Of a stretch of DNA of 64,000 bases, positions 1-7,958 are shown piece by piece; position 1 is the stretch's first letter, and every line of letters begins with the position of its first letter. The notes under the pieces were generated by a model, which worked only from the letters and a program-made list of their open reading frames with translations, was not told the DNA's origin and ran no database searches. This stretch comes from Holophaga sp. (GTDB lineage Bacteria; Acidobacteriota; Holophagae; Holophagales; Holophagaceae), in NCBI GenBank assembly GCA_031292735.1, contig JARLGP010000264.1, forward strand, positions 1 to 64,000, written 5' to 3'. A program made the position numbers and the translations under genes.

Positions 1-308
1 TGGCCCTGCGCCGGGCCGGGCCGCTGCTGTGGGCCGCCCCCAGCGCCGGGGACCTCCAGGACCTGCCCCAGGCCGGGCTCGATCCCGCCCTGGTCCGCTG
101 GGGCCGGGTGGATCTGGACGCGGCCCGGGCCGAAGCCGGGCGCTGGGCCCGGGTGGAGGGGCCGGCGCGGCCGGAGGCGGTGCGCCCGCTGTCCGACCAG
201 GTGCTGGGCCTCCTGGGCTGGATGCCGACCATCACCGTCCTTTCGGTGGAGCGCCGCCGCACCGCCGACGGCTGGGAGGAGCGGGTCCGGTTCGGGACCC
301 GGCCGTGA
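1..308 (+). CDS. C-terminal 102 codons of an unidentified protein (partial)
   Basis: The frame is open from position 3 to a TGA at 306-308 and has no start in the window, so this is the 3' end of a longer gene. The visible 101 residues are rich in Ala, Arg, Trp and Gly and show no motif I recognise. Its stop overlaps the GTG start of the next gene (GTGA), which indicates an operon and translational coupling. By analogy with the yfaP/Q/S/T locus of enterobacteria it could be a partner of the downstream YfaQ-like protein, but that is only a guess. Confidence 0.6.
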   Translation, partial: ALRRAGPLLWAAPSAGDLQDLPQAGLDPALVRWGRVDLDAARAEAGRWARVEGPARPEAVRPLSDQVLGLLGWMPTITVLSVERRRTADGWEERVRFGTRP

Positions 309-2038
309 ACCTGGCCGCGCCGCTGCTGGCGGCCGTGCTGGCCTGGCTCCCGGCACCCGCGGAAGCGCCCCGGATCAGCCTCTGGCGGCTGGACCCGGGC
401 GCCGCCGTGGCCGAGTCCGGCGCGCCCGACCAGCCCATGGCGGTGGGTTCCCTGGTGAAACCGTTCCTGGCCAAGGCCTGGGCCATGGCCCATCCCCATG
501 AGGCGTCGCCCCGGTCCACCTGCGCCGCCGGTTCCGGATGCTGGCTCCCCGGCGGGCACGGGGACCTGGGTCTGGCCGGAGCCGTGGCCGTCTCCTGCAA
601 CACCTATTTCCTGCGCCTGGCCGAGGCCACCCCCATGGACGTCCTGGCCACCACCCTGGCCGCCGAGGGCTTCCAGGGCCGGCCCCGGTCCGCCCGCCAG
701 TGCCTGGGCCTGGAGGCGGGGGAAGGGGCCCCGGCCATCACCCCTTCGGCCCTGCTGCGGGCCTACGTCCGCCTGATCGGCGAGCCCTGGCCCGGGGCCG
801 AACCCGTCCGCCAGCAAGTGCTGGCGGGCCTGCGCGAAGCCGCCCTCACCGGCACCGCCGCGGGCCTGGGCCACCGCGGCTTCTGGGCCAAGACCGGCAC
901 CGTCGCCGCCGGTCCGCTGCACACCACCGGCCTGGCCCTGGCGGTGGACGCCTCGGGCTGGGCCATCCTGGCCCGGCTGCAGCCCGGGCGCGGGATCGAT
1001 GCAGCCCAGGCCCTGGCGGCCCCCATCGACCAGTTCCGCCCCTGGGCCCGGCGCCACCCGGCGCCCTCCGCCGGACGGGCGGCCGCCGTGGCCTGGACCG
1101 AGCCCGGCGCCCAGGTCCGGGTCCGCCTGTTCGAGCTGCTCCATGCCCAGCGCTACCAGGTGCGCAACCTCGGCCCCGATCCAGTGCTGTGCGGCAACGG
1201 CTACCTGGGCGCCGGCAGCCTGCGGGAGCTGCGGCCCGGGGACAGCGCCGGCCCCGGCCTGCTGGCGATCCGCGATCCGGCCACCGGCCTGGAGCGCTGC
1301 TTCCAGGGCGAGGTGAGCTGCCAGGCCCGGGACGGCGCCCTGGCGCTCATCGCCCGCATGGCGCCCCGGGAGTATGTGGCCGGCGTCATCGCCGCCGAAT
1401 CGCCCCGGGCGGGCTCCGGGCTGCGCCTGGCCCTGGGTGCCGCCGTGCTGCGTTTCCTGGCCCAGGGCCCGCGCTACCCCGACGCCGAGGTGGGCGACAG
1501 CACCCGCACCGCCTATTTCATCGGCCGCGGGCCCCGTCCGTGGTTCTCCCCCGGGCACCAGCTCCAGGGAACCGCCCCGGTCCCCGACCCGGGCCTTTCC
1601 GACCAGGACTGGTCGGCTATCTGCGCCGCCTCCAGGACCCCCGGCCCCAGCCAGTGGACCAGCGACGACGGCGGCCGGCCCCTGTCCGCCCACGACCTGT
1701 GGGGCGGCGCCCCGCCCGCCGAAACCCGGCCCGGCGGCCCCCCCTCCCATCCCTGGACCCGCACCTGGAGCCGCGCCCAGCTGGAGCAGGCGTTCGGCGC
1801 CCCGGTGGACGAAGTGGCGGTGGCCCGGGAGGACGGGGTCTGGGTGCTCCGGGTGCGCGGCGGGGCGGTCAGCCGAAGCTACCGCTACGACCAGGCCCAC
1901 CGCCGGCTGGCCAAGGTGCTCGGCTGGGGCGCGCTGCCCAGCCCGGCGGACACGGTGCGGCCGGTTCCGGGCGGCTTCCGGGCCGACGGGGTGGGGCTGG
2001 GGCACCGGGTCGGGCTGTCCCTGGCCGCCAGTCCTTGA
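305..2038 (+). CDS. Secreted penicillin-binding-type / SpoIID-like two-domain protein (YfaQ/DUF2300-like)
   Basis: The protein has 577 residues from a GTG that overlaps the preceding stop. Residues 1-21 form a signal peptide ending PAPAEA. The first half carries the three serine-penicillin-recognising motifs in correct order: SLVK at 49-52, SCN at 97-99 and KTG at 196-198. The second half, from about residue 265, resembles SpoIID/LytB amidase activators, with REYVAGVIAAES near 355-366 and a DST motif near 398. This suggests an exported peptidoglycan-binding or modifying enzyme. The transpeptidase half is short (about 250 residues), so it may be a pseudo-enzyme or a DUF2300/YfaQ relative, a family I recall as having a similar N-terminal half. 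Motifs are seen; function is inferred. Confidence 0.7.
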   Translation: MNLAAPLLAAVLAWLPAPAEAPRISLWRLDPGAAVAESGAPDQPMAVGSLVKPFLAKAWAMAHPHEASPRSTCAAGSGCWLPGGHGDLGLAGAVAVSCNTYFLRLAEATPMDVLATTLAAEGFQGRPRSARQCLGLEAGEGAPAITPSALLRAYVRLIGEPWPGAEPVRQQVLAGLREAALTGTAAGLGHRGFWAKTGTVAAGPLHTTGLALAVDASGWAILARLQPGRGIDAAQALAAPIDQFRPWARRHPAPSAGRAAAVAWTEPGAQVRVRLFELLHAQRYQVRNLGPDPVLCGNGYLGAGSLRELRPGDSAGPGLLAIRDPATGLERCFQGEVSCQARDGALALIARMAPREYVAGVIAAESPRAGSGLRLALGAAVLRFLAQGPRYPDAEVGDSTRTAYFIGRGPRPWFSPGHQLQGTAPVPDPGLSDQDWSAICAASRTPGPSQWTSDDGGRPLSAHDLWGGAPPAETRPGGPPSHPWTRTWSRAQLEQAFGAPVDEVAVAREDGVWVLRVRGGAVSRSYRYDQAHRRLAKVLGWGALPSPADTVRPVPGGFRADGVGLGHRVGLSLAASP

Positions 2039-2044
2039 CCAGCC

Positions 2045-3538
2045 TCAACCGGCCGCGGGGGAAGTCCAGAGCTTCAGCAGCTCGGGGCTGCCCTGGGAGC
2101 GGATCCCGTTCTCGTTCAGCAGGTCGTTGGTGGAATCCAGCAGCTCCCGGCGGCGGAACACCAGATCCTCCCCTTCCGGGCTGGCCAGGCGGAACACCAC
2201 GAACTCGTCCCTGGCGTCCCGCAGCACGGTCACCAGATGCCGCAGGTTGCGGATGGCGATCCCGTTGACGCTGACCACCACGTTGCCCTGGGGGTTGGAG
2301 TAGCCCCGGGCGATCCGGTGCGGCAGGAACGGCGAGCAGATCACCACCAGCTCCTCCCCCGGGAAGGCGGGAGCGTCGAACAGCCGCTTGACCATGGGGC
2401 TGGTGGCCATGGCCATCTGGTTGCTCCCCCTGCCGATCATGGCGAACAACTGGCGGGAGGCCGAGGAGAACACCAGTGGGCCGCAGACGAAGTAGGCCGG
2501 ATAGGCGCCCTTGAGATCGGGCACCATCACCGGGCGGTCGAAGGCCACCGGCACCATCACGTCCAGGGGTTTCCCGGCCCGGACCAGCTTCAGCCGCACC
2601 TTGCCGTCCCTGGCCAGGCGCTGCACCTGGTAGCGGAAATTGACCCGGAGGTTGGGCCGGAGCTGGATCATGCCCTGGTCGTCCACCGGGCAGTCACCGA
2701 TCTGGGTGATGACATCCCAGACCTTGAGCGGATTGCCGGGGCCGTATGGCTGGTGCACCACCACCCCCTGCACCGACTTGTCCAGCTTGAGGAAGGCGCG
2801 CAGGGCCGGGTTCTCCAGAGTGGGCAGATCGTCGAACAGGGCCGGCTTGCGATACGCCTCGCCGCGGGCCGCGGCGTTCAGGAACAGCTCGATCTCCTCG
2901 TCGGGAATGACGTAGCCGATGCCCTGGGCCATGCCGATGTGGCTGAACACCAGGCCCGCCATCCGGCCCTTCACCATCGCCGGGCCGCCGCTGTTGCCGG
3001 GATTGATGGCCGCGTCCACCTGGATGCGCAGTCCCGAGGCCGGGAAGCTGTATCCGGTGAATTCGATGCGGGAAATGATGCCCTTGGTGATGGAGAGGTT
3101 GGAGCCGCCCAGGGGATAGCCGTAGGCCAGCACCTCGTCCTTGACCTCGGGGATGGCCGGATCCCGGGGCAGGGGGCGCCGGCCGTCGAAGAAGCTTTCA
3201 TCGTCCAGTTTCAGCAGCGCCAGGTCGATGCCCTCGGCCACGGCCTCCACCGTGGCCGGGACCTTGTCCCCGGCGCCGTAGCCCTGCACCTGCACCTGGG
3301 TGGCGTACTGGACCATGTGGGCGTTGGTGAGGATGCGCCGGCCCTGGACGATCACCCCGCTGCCCGAGATCTCCAGCGGCTCCTGGCGCGACCAGGGCTT
3401 GACCGGGTCGGGGTTGCGCAGGGTGGAAAAGATCTTCACCACCGCATTCTCCACCGGGCTCTGGGCGCACAGGCAGACCGGGATCCAGGCCGCGGCGAGG
3501 ATGCGGAGAAAACGGAAAGCGATACGGGGCAGGTTCAT
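2045..3538 (-). CDS. Deg/HtrA-type trypsin-like serine protease with PDZ domains
   Basis: Periplasmic serine protease of 497 residues. A signal peptide (about residues 1-25, ending LCAQ) precedes a chymotrypsin fold with the full triad: His74 in TNAHMV, Asp105 in GIDLALLKL, and Ser183 in NPGNSGGPA. A PDZ region follows (about 240-330), then a long C-terminal module with SVNGIAIRNLRHLV, which matches the extra PDZ found in plant Deg9-type proteases rather than the double PDZ of E. coli DegP. I chose the ATG at 3538 because it directly precedes the signal peptide; an upstream in-frame ATG at 3583 would bury it. It is convergent with the preceding gene, with only 6 bp between stops. Confidence 0.85.
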   Translation of the reverse strand: MNLPRIAFRFLRILAAAWIPVCLCAQSPVENAVVKIFSTLRNPDPVKPWSRQEPLEISGSGVIVQGRRILTNAHMVQYATQVQVQGYGAGDKVPATVEAVAEGIDLALLKLDDESFFDGRRPLPRDPAIPEVKDEVLAYGYPLGGSNLSITKGIISRIEFTGYSFPASGLRIQVDAAINPGNSGGPAMVKGRMAGLVFSHIGMAQGIGYVIPDEEIELFLNAAARGEAYRKPALFDDLPTLENPALRAFLKLDKSVQGVVVHQPYGPGNPLKVWDVITQIGDCPVDDQGMIQLRPNLRVNFRYQVQRLARDGKVRLKLVRAGKPLDVMVPVAFDRPVMVPDLKGAYPAYFVCGPLVFSSASRQLFAMIGRGSNQMAMATSPMVKRLFDAPAFPGEELVVICSPFLPHRIARGYSNPQGNVVVSVNGIAIRNLRHLVTVLRDARDEFVVFRLASPEGEDLVFRRRELLDSTNDLLNENGIRSQGSPELLKLWTSPAAG

Positions 3539-3658
3539 GAGGGTCGAGTCCTGTTGGAAGGGGATCCAACCATCCTCTCCCAATCATGCGGAGCGGCATA
3601 GGCATGTACGGGCATGATCTTTTCGCTGAAATCCGCGATGCAACCGATTCTGACGGGA

Positions 3659-3930
3659 CTACAAGAACAATTTCCCGCTGGCGACGACAATTGCTTCACC
3701 GCCGATGTGCACGCGCAGTGCATCGCCGTCCCGCTCCCACGAGGCATGGACCTCGCCATCCCGGCCCATCTCGATGCCCTGTTCGGCGACGTAGCGGCCC
3801 GACGTTTCGCCCGCATGCTTATGGCGTGCGATGAAGGCAGTGACCGACCCGTTGCCGGAGCCGCAAACCGGGATCTCATCAGCGTCGAAAACCACAGCGG
3901 CCGGGCACCGCAGCCGCACCCTCCGGTGAT
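3659..3930 (-). pseudogene. 3' fragment of a PhzF-family isomerase gene
   Basis: About 85 codons on the minus strand match the C-terminal lobe of the PhzF (phenazine biosynthesis-like, diaminopimelate epimerase fold) family: DEIPVCGSGNGSVTAF, then YVAEQGIEMGRDG, then a typical closing strand before the stop. Family members are about 280-300 residues, and no upstream PhzF sequence is found in any frame, so the N-terminal two-thirds are missing. The break lies against the stop of the next low-GC gene, consistent with rearrangement inside a foreign island. Start coordinate is approximate. Confidence 0.65.
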
Positions 3931-3984
3931 GACGACAACCCAGCGCGGCATGGAATGGCCCTTGAAAAGGATTGCGCCTCCCGG

Positions 3985-4407
3985 TTACCAGCGGCATCTC
4001 CCCTCTTTCAACGGATCAAAATTCAAAACCACTCCATCAGCCTTCCACTTTGGAGACCAAGCAAAAGCATCGACCAAAAGTTCGGTCCTGGATCTCTCGA
4101 CGTTGGCCAACGCGGAGGGTTGGTAATTAAAATTCCATGCCGTCACGAACGTGGTGTTTATATCATAACATTCCTTGTTTGTATAATTCACCTTTGCGCT
4201 CATCACATCATAATTTAATTCAGGGTACTGTTTTCGATCAGTTGTAAATCCATTGCGCTTATCATCTTCTATATGCCTAGAGATTCGGTTTCCTTCGGCC
4301 GCCTCATATGCTAAGTATTGCAAAAGTATCGGTACACGGATTTGAGCACTGGCGGGGGAAATACAGCCAGCGAACAAAAGGCCATAGACTATTTGTTTTA
4401 TCAACAT
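3985..4407 (-). CDS. Secreted hypothetical protein, low-GC island
   Basis: An unrecognised 140-residue protein. Residues 1-21 form a good signal peptide (MLIKQIVYGLL..ASAQ). The mature part is rich in Asn, Tyr, Lys and Thr and has one Cys pair candidate. Base composition is far lower in G+C than the chromosome around it, pointing to recent acquisition. On the minus strand the heptamer GTTATGC lies about 29 bp before the ATG; this differs by one base from an integron core site (GTTRRRY). The 3' end abuts the phzF fragment, so the C-terminus may be truncated. Confidence 0.55.
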   Translation of the reverse strand: MLIKQIVYGLLFAGCISPASAQIRVPILLQYLAYEAAEGNRISRHIEDDKRNGFTTDRKQYPELNYDVMSAKVNYTNKECYDINTTFVTAWNFNYQPSALANVERSRTELLVDAFAWSPKWKADGVVLNFDPLKEGRCRW

Positions 4408-4523
4408 GATTCACCTACATCTGTCATTTTTTACGGCATAACATTAGGCAAAGGTGCCCGATCTATTTCCTGATTGCCCGGGTTCTCTAGGCTCATACGC
4501 TGGCGCTACCAGTCAATGGGTGA

Positions 4524-4934
4524 CTAAAGGGCAAGAGCCGCCATGAACGCCTGGTTCACTGTCGCCGCGTCGACCACCTGGCAATTGCGCGAGATGGTGC
4601 TGCCATCATTGAAGGTCTTCACGACCTGGACTGGACCTTGGGGCGCATCCGCGGGAACGGTCCAGGTCCAGACCGACGCCCCCTCTTGGAGCGCTGGCGC
4701 GAAAGCGACCACAGCGCCCCCGAAGGTTATGGAAACGAGGTTCACGTTTCCGTGCGTGTGCATGAAAGAGACCTGCCCCGGATAAATGAGGTCGGTCCAA
4801 TGCGGCATGACCTCAACCTGAGCCGGGCCGACGGGGGGATCCACCGGCTCCGAGTTGCCGCCGGAGGCATAAAGGCCGACTGCTGCAATGAAGAAGAGGG
4901 GTAAGAGGAACTTTGATCGTCGAGGGTCGTTCAT
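4524..4934 (-). CDS. Secreted hypothetical protein, low-GC island
   Basis: An unrecognised 136-residue protein with an N-terminal export signal (residues 8-25, hydrophobic, ending LYASGG). The mature part is predicted to be mostly beta: repeated Val/Thr-rich strands with a WTWTVP motif near residue 90, compatible with a small beta-sandwich or cupredoxin-like fold. No catalytic motif is evident. It is in the same orientation as the neighbouring secreted orphan, separated by about 115 bp. Codon use is less GC-biased than the flanking chromosome. Confidence 0.55.
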   Translation of the reverse strand: MNDPRRSKFLLPLFFIAAVGLYASGGNSEPVDPPVGPAQVEVMPHWTDLIYPGQVSFMHTHGNVNLVSITFGGAVVAFAPALQEGASVWTWTVPADAPQGPVQVVKTFNDGSTISRNCQVVDAATVNQAFMAALAL

Positions 4935-5289
4935 GCATCATCTGAGTATTTTATATTTGCTTATCGCCGAGATCCCTGTGACCCCAGCACCTGAAACACT
5001 GAATGGCGTCAAATCAATAATTGTTTCTTTTTTTTTGTGATCCGAACGCAGGCCCTCCCGGGACGCCCCAATGTGCAGTGCAATCGCGACAAGCCAGCGC
5101 GGCTGCGGACTGGAACCACGGCTGCCTGAGTTGGCTTTCGCAGCACCGACTCGCAATATCCCCACGTTTATGCTTTCGCGGAAATCTTGCTCATTTTGAC
5201 AAAGTGCACCCACCGAAGGTAGTACTCTGAAACAAGGCAAATTCTCAGAAAATCCTCAACCCAATAAACTCATCGTTAGGCTTCCAGAC
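4935..5289. other. Intergenic stretch of the island, no supported gene
   Basis: About 350 bp between two divergent genes. It contains a run of nine T at about 5027-5035 without a clear hairpin, and the heptamer GTTAGGC at 5275-5281, nine bases before the HIT gene ATG. A minus-strand frame across it (4938-5240) has no signal, motif or plausible ribosome site, so I do not call it a gene. Confidence 0.4.
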
Positions 5290-5715
5290 ATGACAGCACT
5301 CTGTCCATTCTGCAAAATCATTGGTGGTGATCGAACCAGGCCAATCCTCTATGAAAATGATTTTGTTATTGCCTTTATGCCCCTTCGCCCGTCCCATGAT
5401 GGCCATGTGCTCGTGATGCCAAAGGCCCACTACGCTGATCTCTGCCAAATTTCTGAATTTGAGCTGTCTCAGGTGTTCCTGGCAGTCAGGGGAATATCGA
5501 GTTCGCTAAAATCTCTATTCAATCCCCCCAAGGTTGCAATTTATTCAATGGGTCTTGAAGTCGAGCATGCTCATCTTCATTTGATCCCTGTCTTTGATCC
5601 GTATGATCTCACCACTCGTTCAGAGTACGAGCGCACGGCCAAGGAAAGGTCCCACGCTGAAATTAAACGGCTTTCTGAAACCATCAAGAATGCCATTCAT
5701 CCTGCATCGCAATAA
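5290..5715 (+). CDS. HIT-family nucleotide hydrolase/transferase
   Basis: The 141-residue protein is the usual length for a HINT/Fhit-type histidine-triad protein. The catalytic triad HAHLHL is at residues 93-98, with the middle His region as nucleophile, and the zinc-type CPFC pair is at residues 5-8. The GHVLVMPKAHY segment (38-48) is the typical HIT strand. Such enzymes cleave nucleoside phosphoramidates or dinucleotides; the substrate cannot be told here. Its base composition is AT-richer than the chromosome. It lies alone on the plus strand between GTTAGGC (5275) and GCCTAAC (5830), the arrangement expected of an integron gene cassette. Confidence 0.85.
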   Translation: MTALCPFCKIIGGDRTRPILYENDFVIAFMPLRPSHDGHVLVMPKAHYADLCQISEFELSQVFLAVRGISSSLKSLFNPPKVAIYSMGLEVEHAHLHLIPVFDPYDLTTRSEYERTAKERSHAEIKRLSETIKNAIHPASQ

Positions 5716-6012
5716 ATGACAAGCTGGCTCGGCCGCAAATTACTGGAACGACAGATTGGCCTGAACTGGCGATGCATGCTCCGAGCCGCTCAACCGTTGA
5801 GAGTAGCGGTGCTACGGCGCGTCGGCTGGGCCTAACGCCTACCAGGCCACCGCCCGCAAGGCCGCGCGGATCCGGGTGGCGGCGCTGCGCCCGGCGCACC
5901 GGAATGGGCAGGAAGCGACAACGGTGGTGGTGGTCACGATGGAATCCAATGGCATCCTCTTCGGCAGCCCCGCGCTGGAACCCGGGATCGCCGAACGGGA
6001 GGTCCAGGCTGC
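5716..6012. other. Right edge of the low-GC island
   Basis: No gene is supported. The heptamer GCCTAAC at 5830-5836 fits the RYYYAAC consensus that opens an attC site. To its right the composition returns to the GC-rich chromosomal type, and a plus-strand open frame (from about 5835) encodes a short TVVVVTMESNG-containing stretch that could be the tail of an interrupted native gene. I cannot assign it to a family. Confidence 0.35.
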
Positions 6013-7395
6013 TCAGGCCCCGCCCAGGGCGATGTCCTCCAGGAGCATGCTCAGCCCCGCGCTGCTGCCGTACCAGCGGAGATCATCGCCCAGCGCCACG
6101 ATCCGGGTGAGGAAGTCCTTCAGGTTGCCGGCAAAGGTCATGCGGTCCACGCTTTCCGCCAGCTCGCCGCCGCGGATGCGCACCCCGGAGGCCCCGACGC
6201 TCAGGTCGCCCGACACCGGGTCCACGGTGTGCAGGCCCATGATCTCGGTGATCAGCACGCCGTCCCCGGCCATGCGGTAGAGTTCCTCCCGGCTGCGGTC
6301 GCCGGTCCTGGGGAACAGGTTGAAGATGGTGATCCCGGGATTGCTGCCGATGCCCCGGCCGGCGGTGGCGGTGGGGGCCACGCCCATTTCCGCGGCGGTC
6401 TTCAGGGTGTGCAGGTAGGTGCCCAGCACGCCGTTCTCGATGAGCACGTTCCTGCGGGTGGGCAGGCCTTCGCCGTCCCAGGGCTCGGAGCCCAGGCCAC
6501 CGGGCAGCCGGCCGTCGTCCACCAGGGTCAGCAGGGGGGAGGCCACGGTCTCGCCCAGCTTGCCCGCGAACAGGCTCCGCTGCTTCAGTACGGCCTCCGC
6601 GGAAAGCATGCCGGCCACCAGGCCCAGGATGTCCAGGGTCACCTCAGGGTGCAGCACCACCCCGTAGCGGCCCGAGGCCAGCGGCGCCGGCTTGAGTTTG
6701 CGTTCGCCCTTGAGCGCCGCCTCCTGGCCGATGGCCCGAAGGTCCACGGCGTCCGGATGCCGGCCCATGTCCCAGTGCCAGGCCGCCTGGCGGTCGCCAT
6801 CCTGCTCCACCGCCAGCTCGATGCTGGCGGAGCAGGAGGAGGCCAGATCATGGGCGCGAACGCCTTTCTGGGTGAGCAGCAGGCTGGCCCCGGCGCCGTC
6901 GGCCCAGGTGGCCTCCCGCACCGCCACCACCTTGGGGGATGCCTTGCGGGCCTCGGCTTCCAGGGTCATGGCGCGTTCGATGCGCTGCTCCGGGGTCAGC
7001 GCGTCGCCGCGCCGGTCGTGGCGGCTGGGCAGGTCGTCGCTGCCGGCGGGCTCCGCCTGGCGGATCCAGGGATCCTCGTCGCCCAGGGCGGAAAGCTGCC
7101 AGGCCTGGGCGAACAGGTCCTTGAAGTCGTCCCGGGTGAGATCGGTGCTGGTGGCGATGCCGGTGCGCAGGCCCTTGGGCCCGGCACGCAGCACGCGCAC
7201 GCCCAGGCCGCCCCGCTTGCTGGTGGTCAGGTCCTGCAGGGCGCCGTTCTGGACCTTGGCCCGGCGGCTGCGGGAGACGCTGACGAACGCCTCGGCGCCC
7301 GCCGCGCCCAGGGCGAGGGCCGAACGGATGCCCTCCTGGAGCCGCTGCTCCAGGGCCTCGTCAAGGAAAGTACGGAAGCTGGATGGATCGGACAT
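6013..7395 (-). CDS. pmbA: TldE/PmbA-family metalloprotease subunit
   Basis: A 460-residue PmbA/TldE family member. This is the non-metal-binding partner of the TldD-TldE heterodimer, which degrades or trims unfolded peptides and matures peptides such as microcin B17 or PQQ-type precursors. The N-terminal half has the family strand KVQNGALQDLTTSKRGG, and the C-terminal half has SLLTLVDDG, GLGSEPWDGEG and NLFPRTGD, with no HExxxH metal site, as expected. Its ATG overlaps the TGA of the macro-domain gene (TGATG), so it is translationally coupled in the coaE-tldD / macro / tldE operon. Confidence 0.9.
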   Translation of the reverse strand: MSDPSSFRTFLDEALEQRLQEGIRSALALGAAGAEAFVSVSRSRRAKVQNGALQDLTTSKRGGLGVRVLRAGPKGLRTGIATSTDLTRDDFKDLFAQAWQLSALGDEDPWIRQAEPAGSDDLPSRHDRRGDALTPEQRIERAMTLEAEARKASPKVVAVREATWADGAGASLLLTQKGVRAHDLASSCSASIELAVEQDGDRQAAWHWDMGRHPDAVDLRAIGQEAALKGERKLKPAPLASGRYGVVLHPEVTLDILGLVAGMLSAEAVLKQRSLFAGKLGETVASPLLTLVDDGRLPGGLGSEPWDGEGLPTRRNVLIENGVLGTYLHTLKTAAEMGVAPTATAGRGIGSNPGITIFNLFPRTGDRSREELYRMAGDGVLITEIMGLHTVDPVSGDLSVGASGVRIRGGELAESVDRMTFAGNLKDFLTRIVALGDDLRWYGSSAGLSMLLEDIALGGA

Positions 7396-7916
7396 CAGGG
7401 CAGCGCCTCTTTAAGGGATTGCTGGTGGATCTGGTAGGTGGCGGCGTCGTAGCAGACCAGCACCACCACCCGGGGCAGGAGATGCCGGTCCAGCCAGTCC
7501 AGGATGGTGCGGATGGCCAGGGGGGCCGCCAGCTCCAGCGGGAACTGGGGCTGGGTTCCGGAACCGATGCTGGGGAAGGCCAGCGACTCGAAGCCCTGGG
7601 CTTCGGCCAGGCGCAGGCAGCTCAGGTAGCAGCTGGCCAGGGCTTCCTTCTCCCCGGCCGTGCCGCCCACCCAGATGGGGGCGACCGTGTGCAGGATGAA
7701 GGGTGCCGCCAGGTCGTGCCCGCCGGTGATGCGCGCTTCCCCCACAGGGCATTCGCCCAGGTCCTCGCACTCCCGGGCCAGTTCCGGGCCGGCGGCCCGG
7801 TGGATCGCCGCATGCACCGGGCCGCCGGCCAGCATGGTCTGATCGGTGGAATTGACCACCGCATCCACCGCCATGGATGTGATGTCGCCCAGCTGGAGCC
7901 GGAAGCGGTTGGTCAT
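7395..7916 (-). CDS. Macro-domain (ADP-ribose-binding) protein
   Basis: A stand-alone macro domain of 173 residues that binds or hydrolyses ADP-ribose derivatives. Family marks are LQLGDIT at the N-terminus, DAVVNSTD, AGGPVHAAIHRAAGPEL, PVGEARITGGHDL and the FPSIGSG loop. It departs from typical MacroD proteins: the usual NAAN is NSTD and the glycine-rich GGGGV loop is AGGPV, so catalytic ability is uncertain. The ATG at 7916 is chosen because it opens the domain; an upstream in-frame ATG at 7940 adds eight unlikely residues. It sits 42 bp after tldD and overlaps tldE, an unusual position inside the tldD-tldE pair. Confidence 0.85.
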   Translation of the reverse strand: MTNRFRLQLGDITSMAVDAVVNSTDQTMLAGGPVHAAIHRAAGPELARECEDLGECPVGEARITGGHDLAAPFILHTVAPIWVGGTAGEKEALASCYLSCLRLAEAQGFESLAFPSIGSGTQPQFPLELAAPLAIRTILDWLDRHLLPRVVVLVCYDAATYQIHQQSLKEALP

Positions 7917-7958
7917 GGCTGGCACCCGAAGCAGGAACAAGCGCGGCAGGGAGGCATG

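Noticed and set aside
4938..5240. A 100-codon minus-strand open frame in the island
   Set aside because: No ribosome site, signal peptide or motif and mixed composition.
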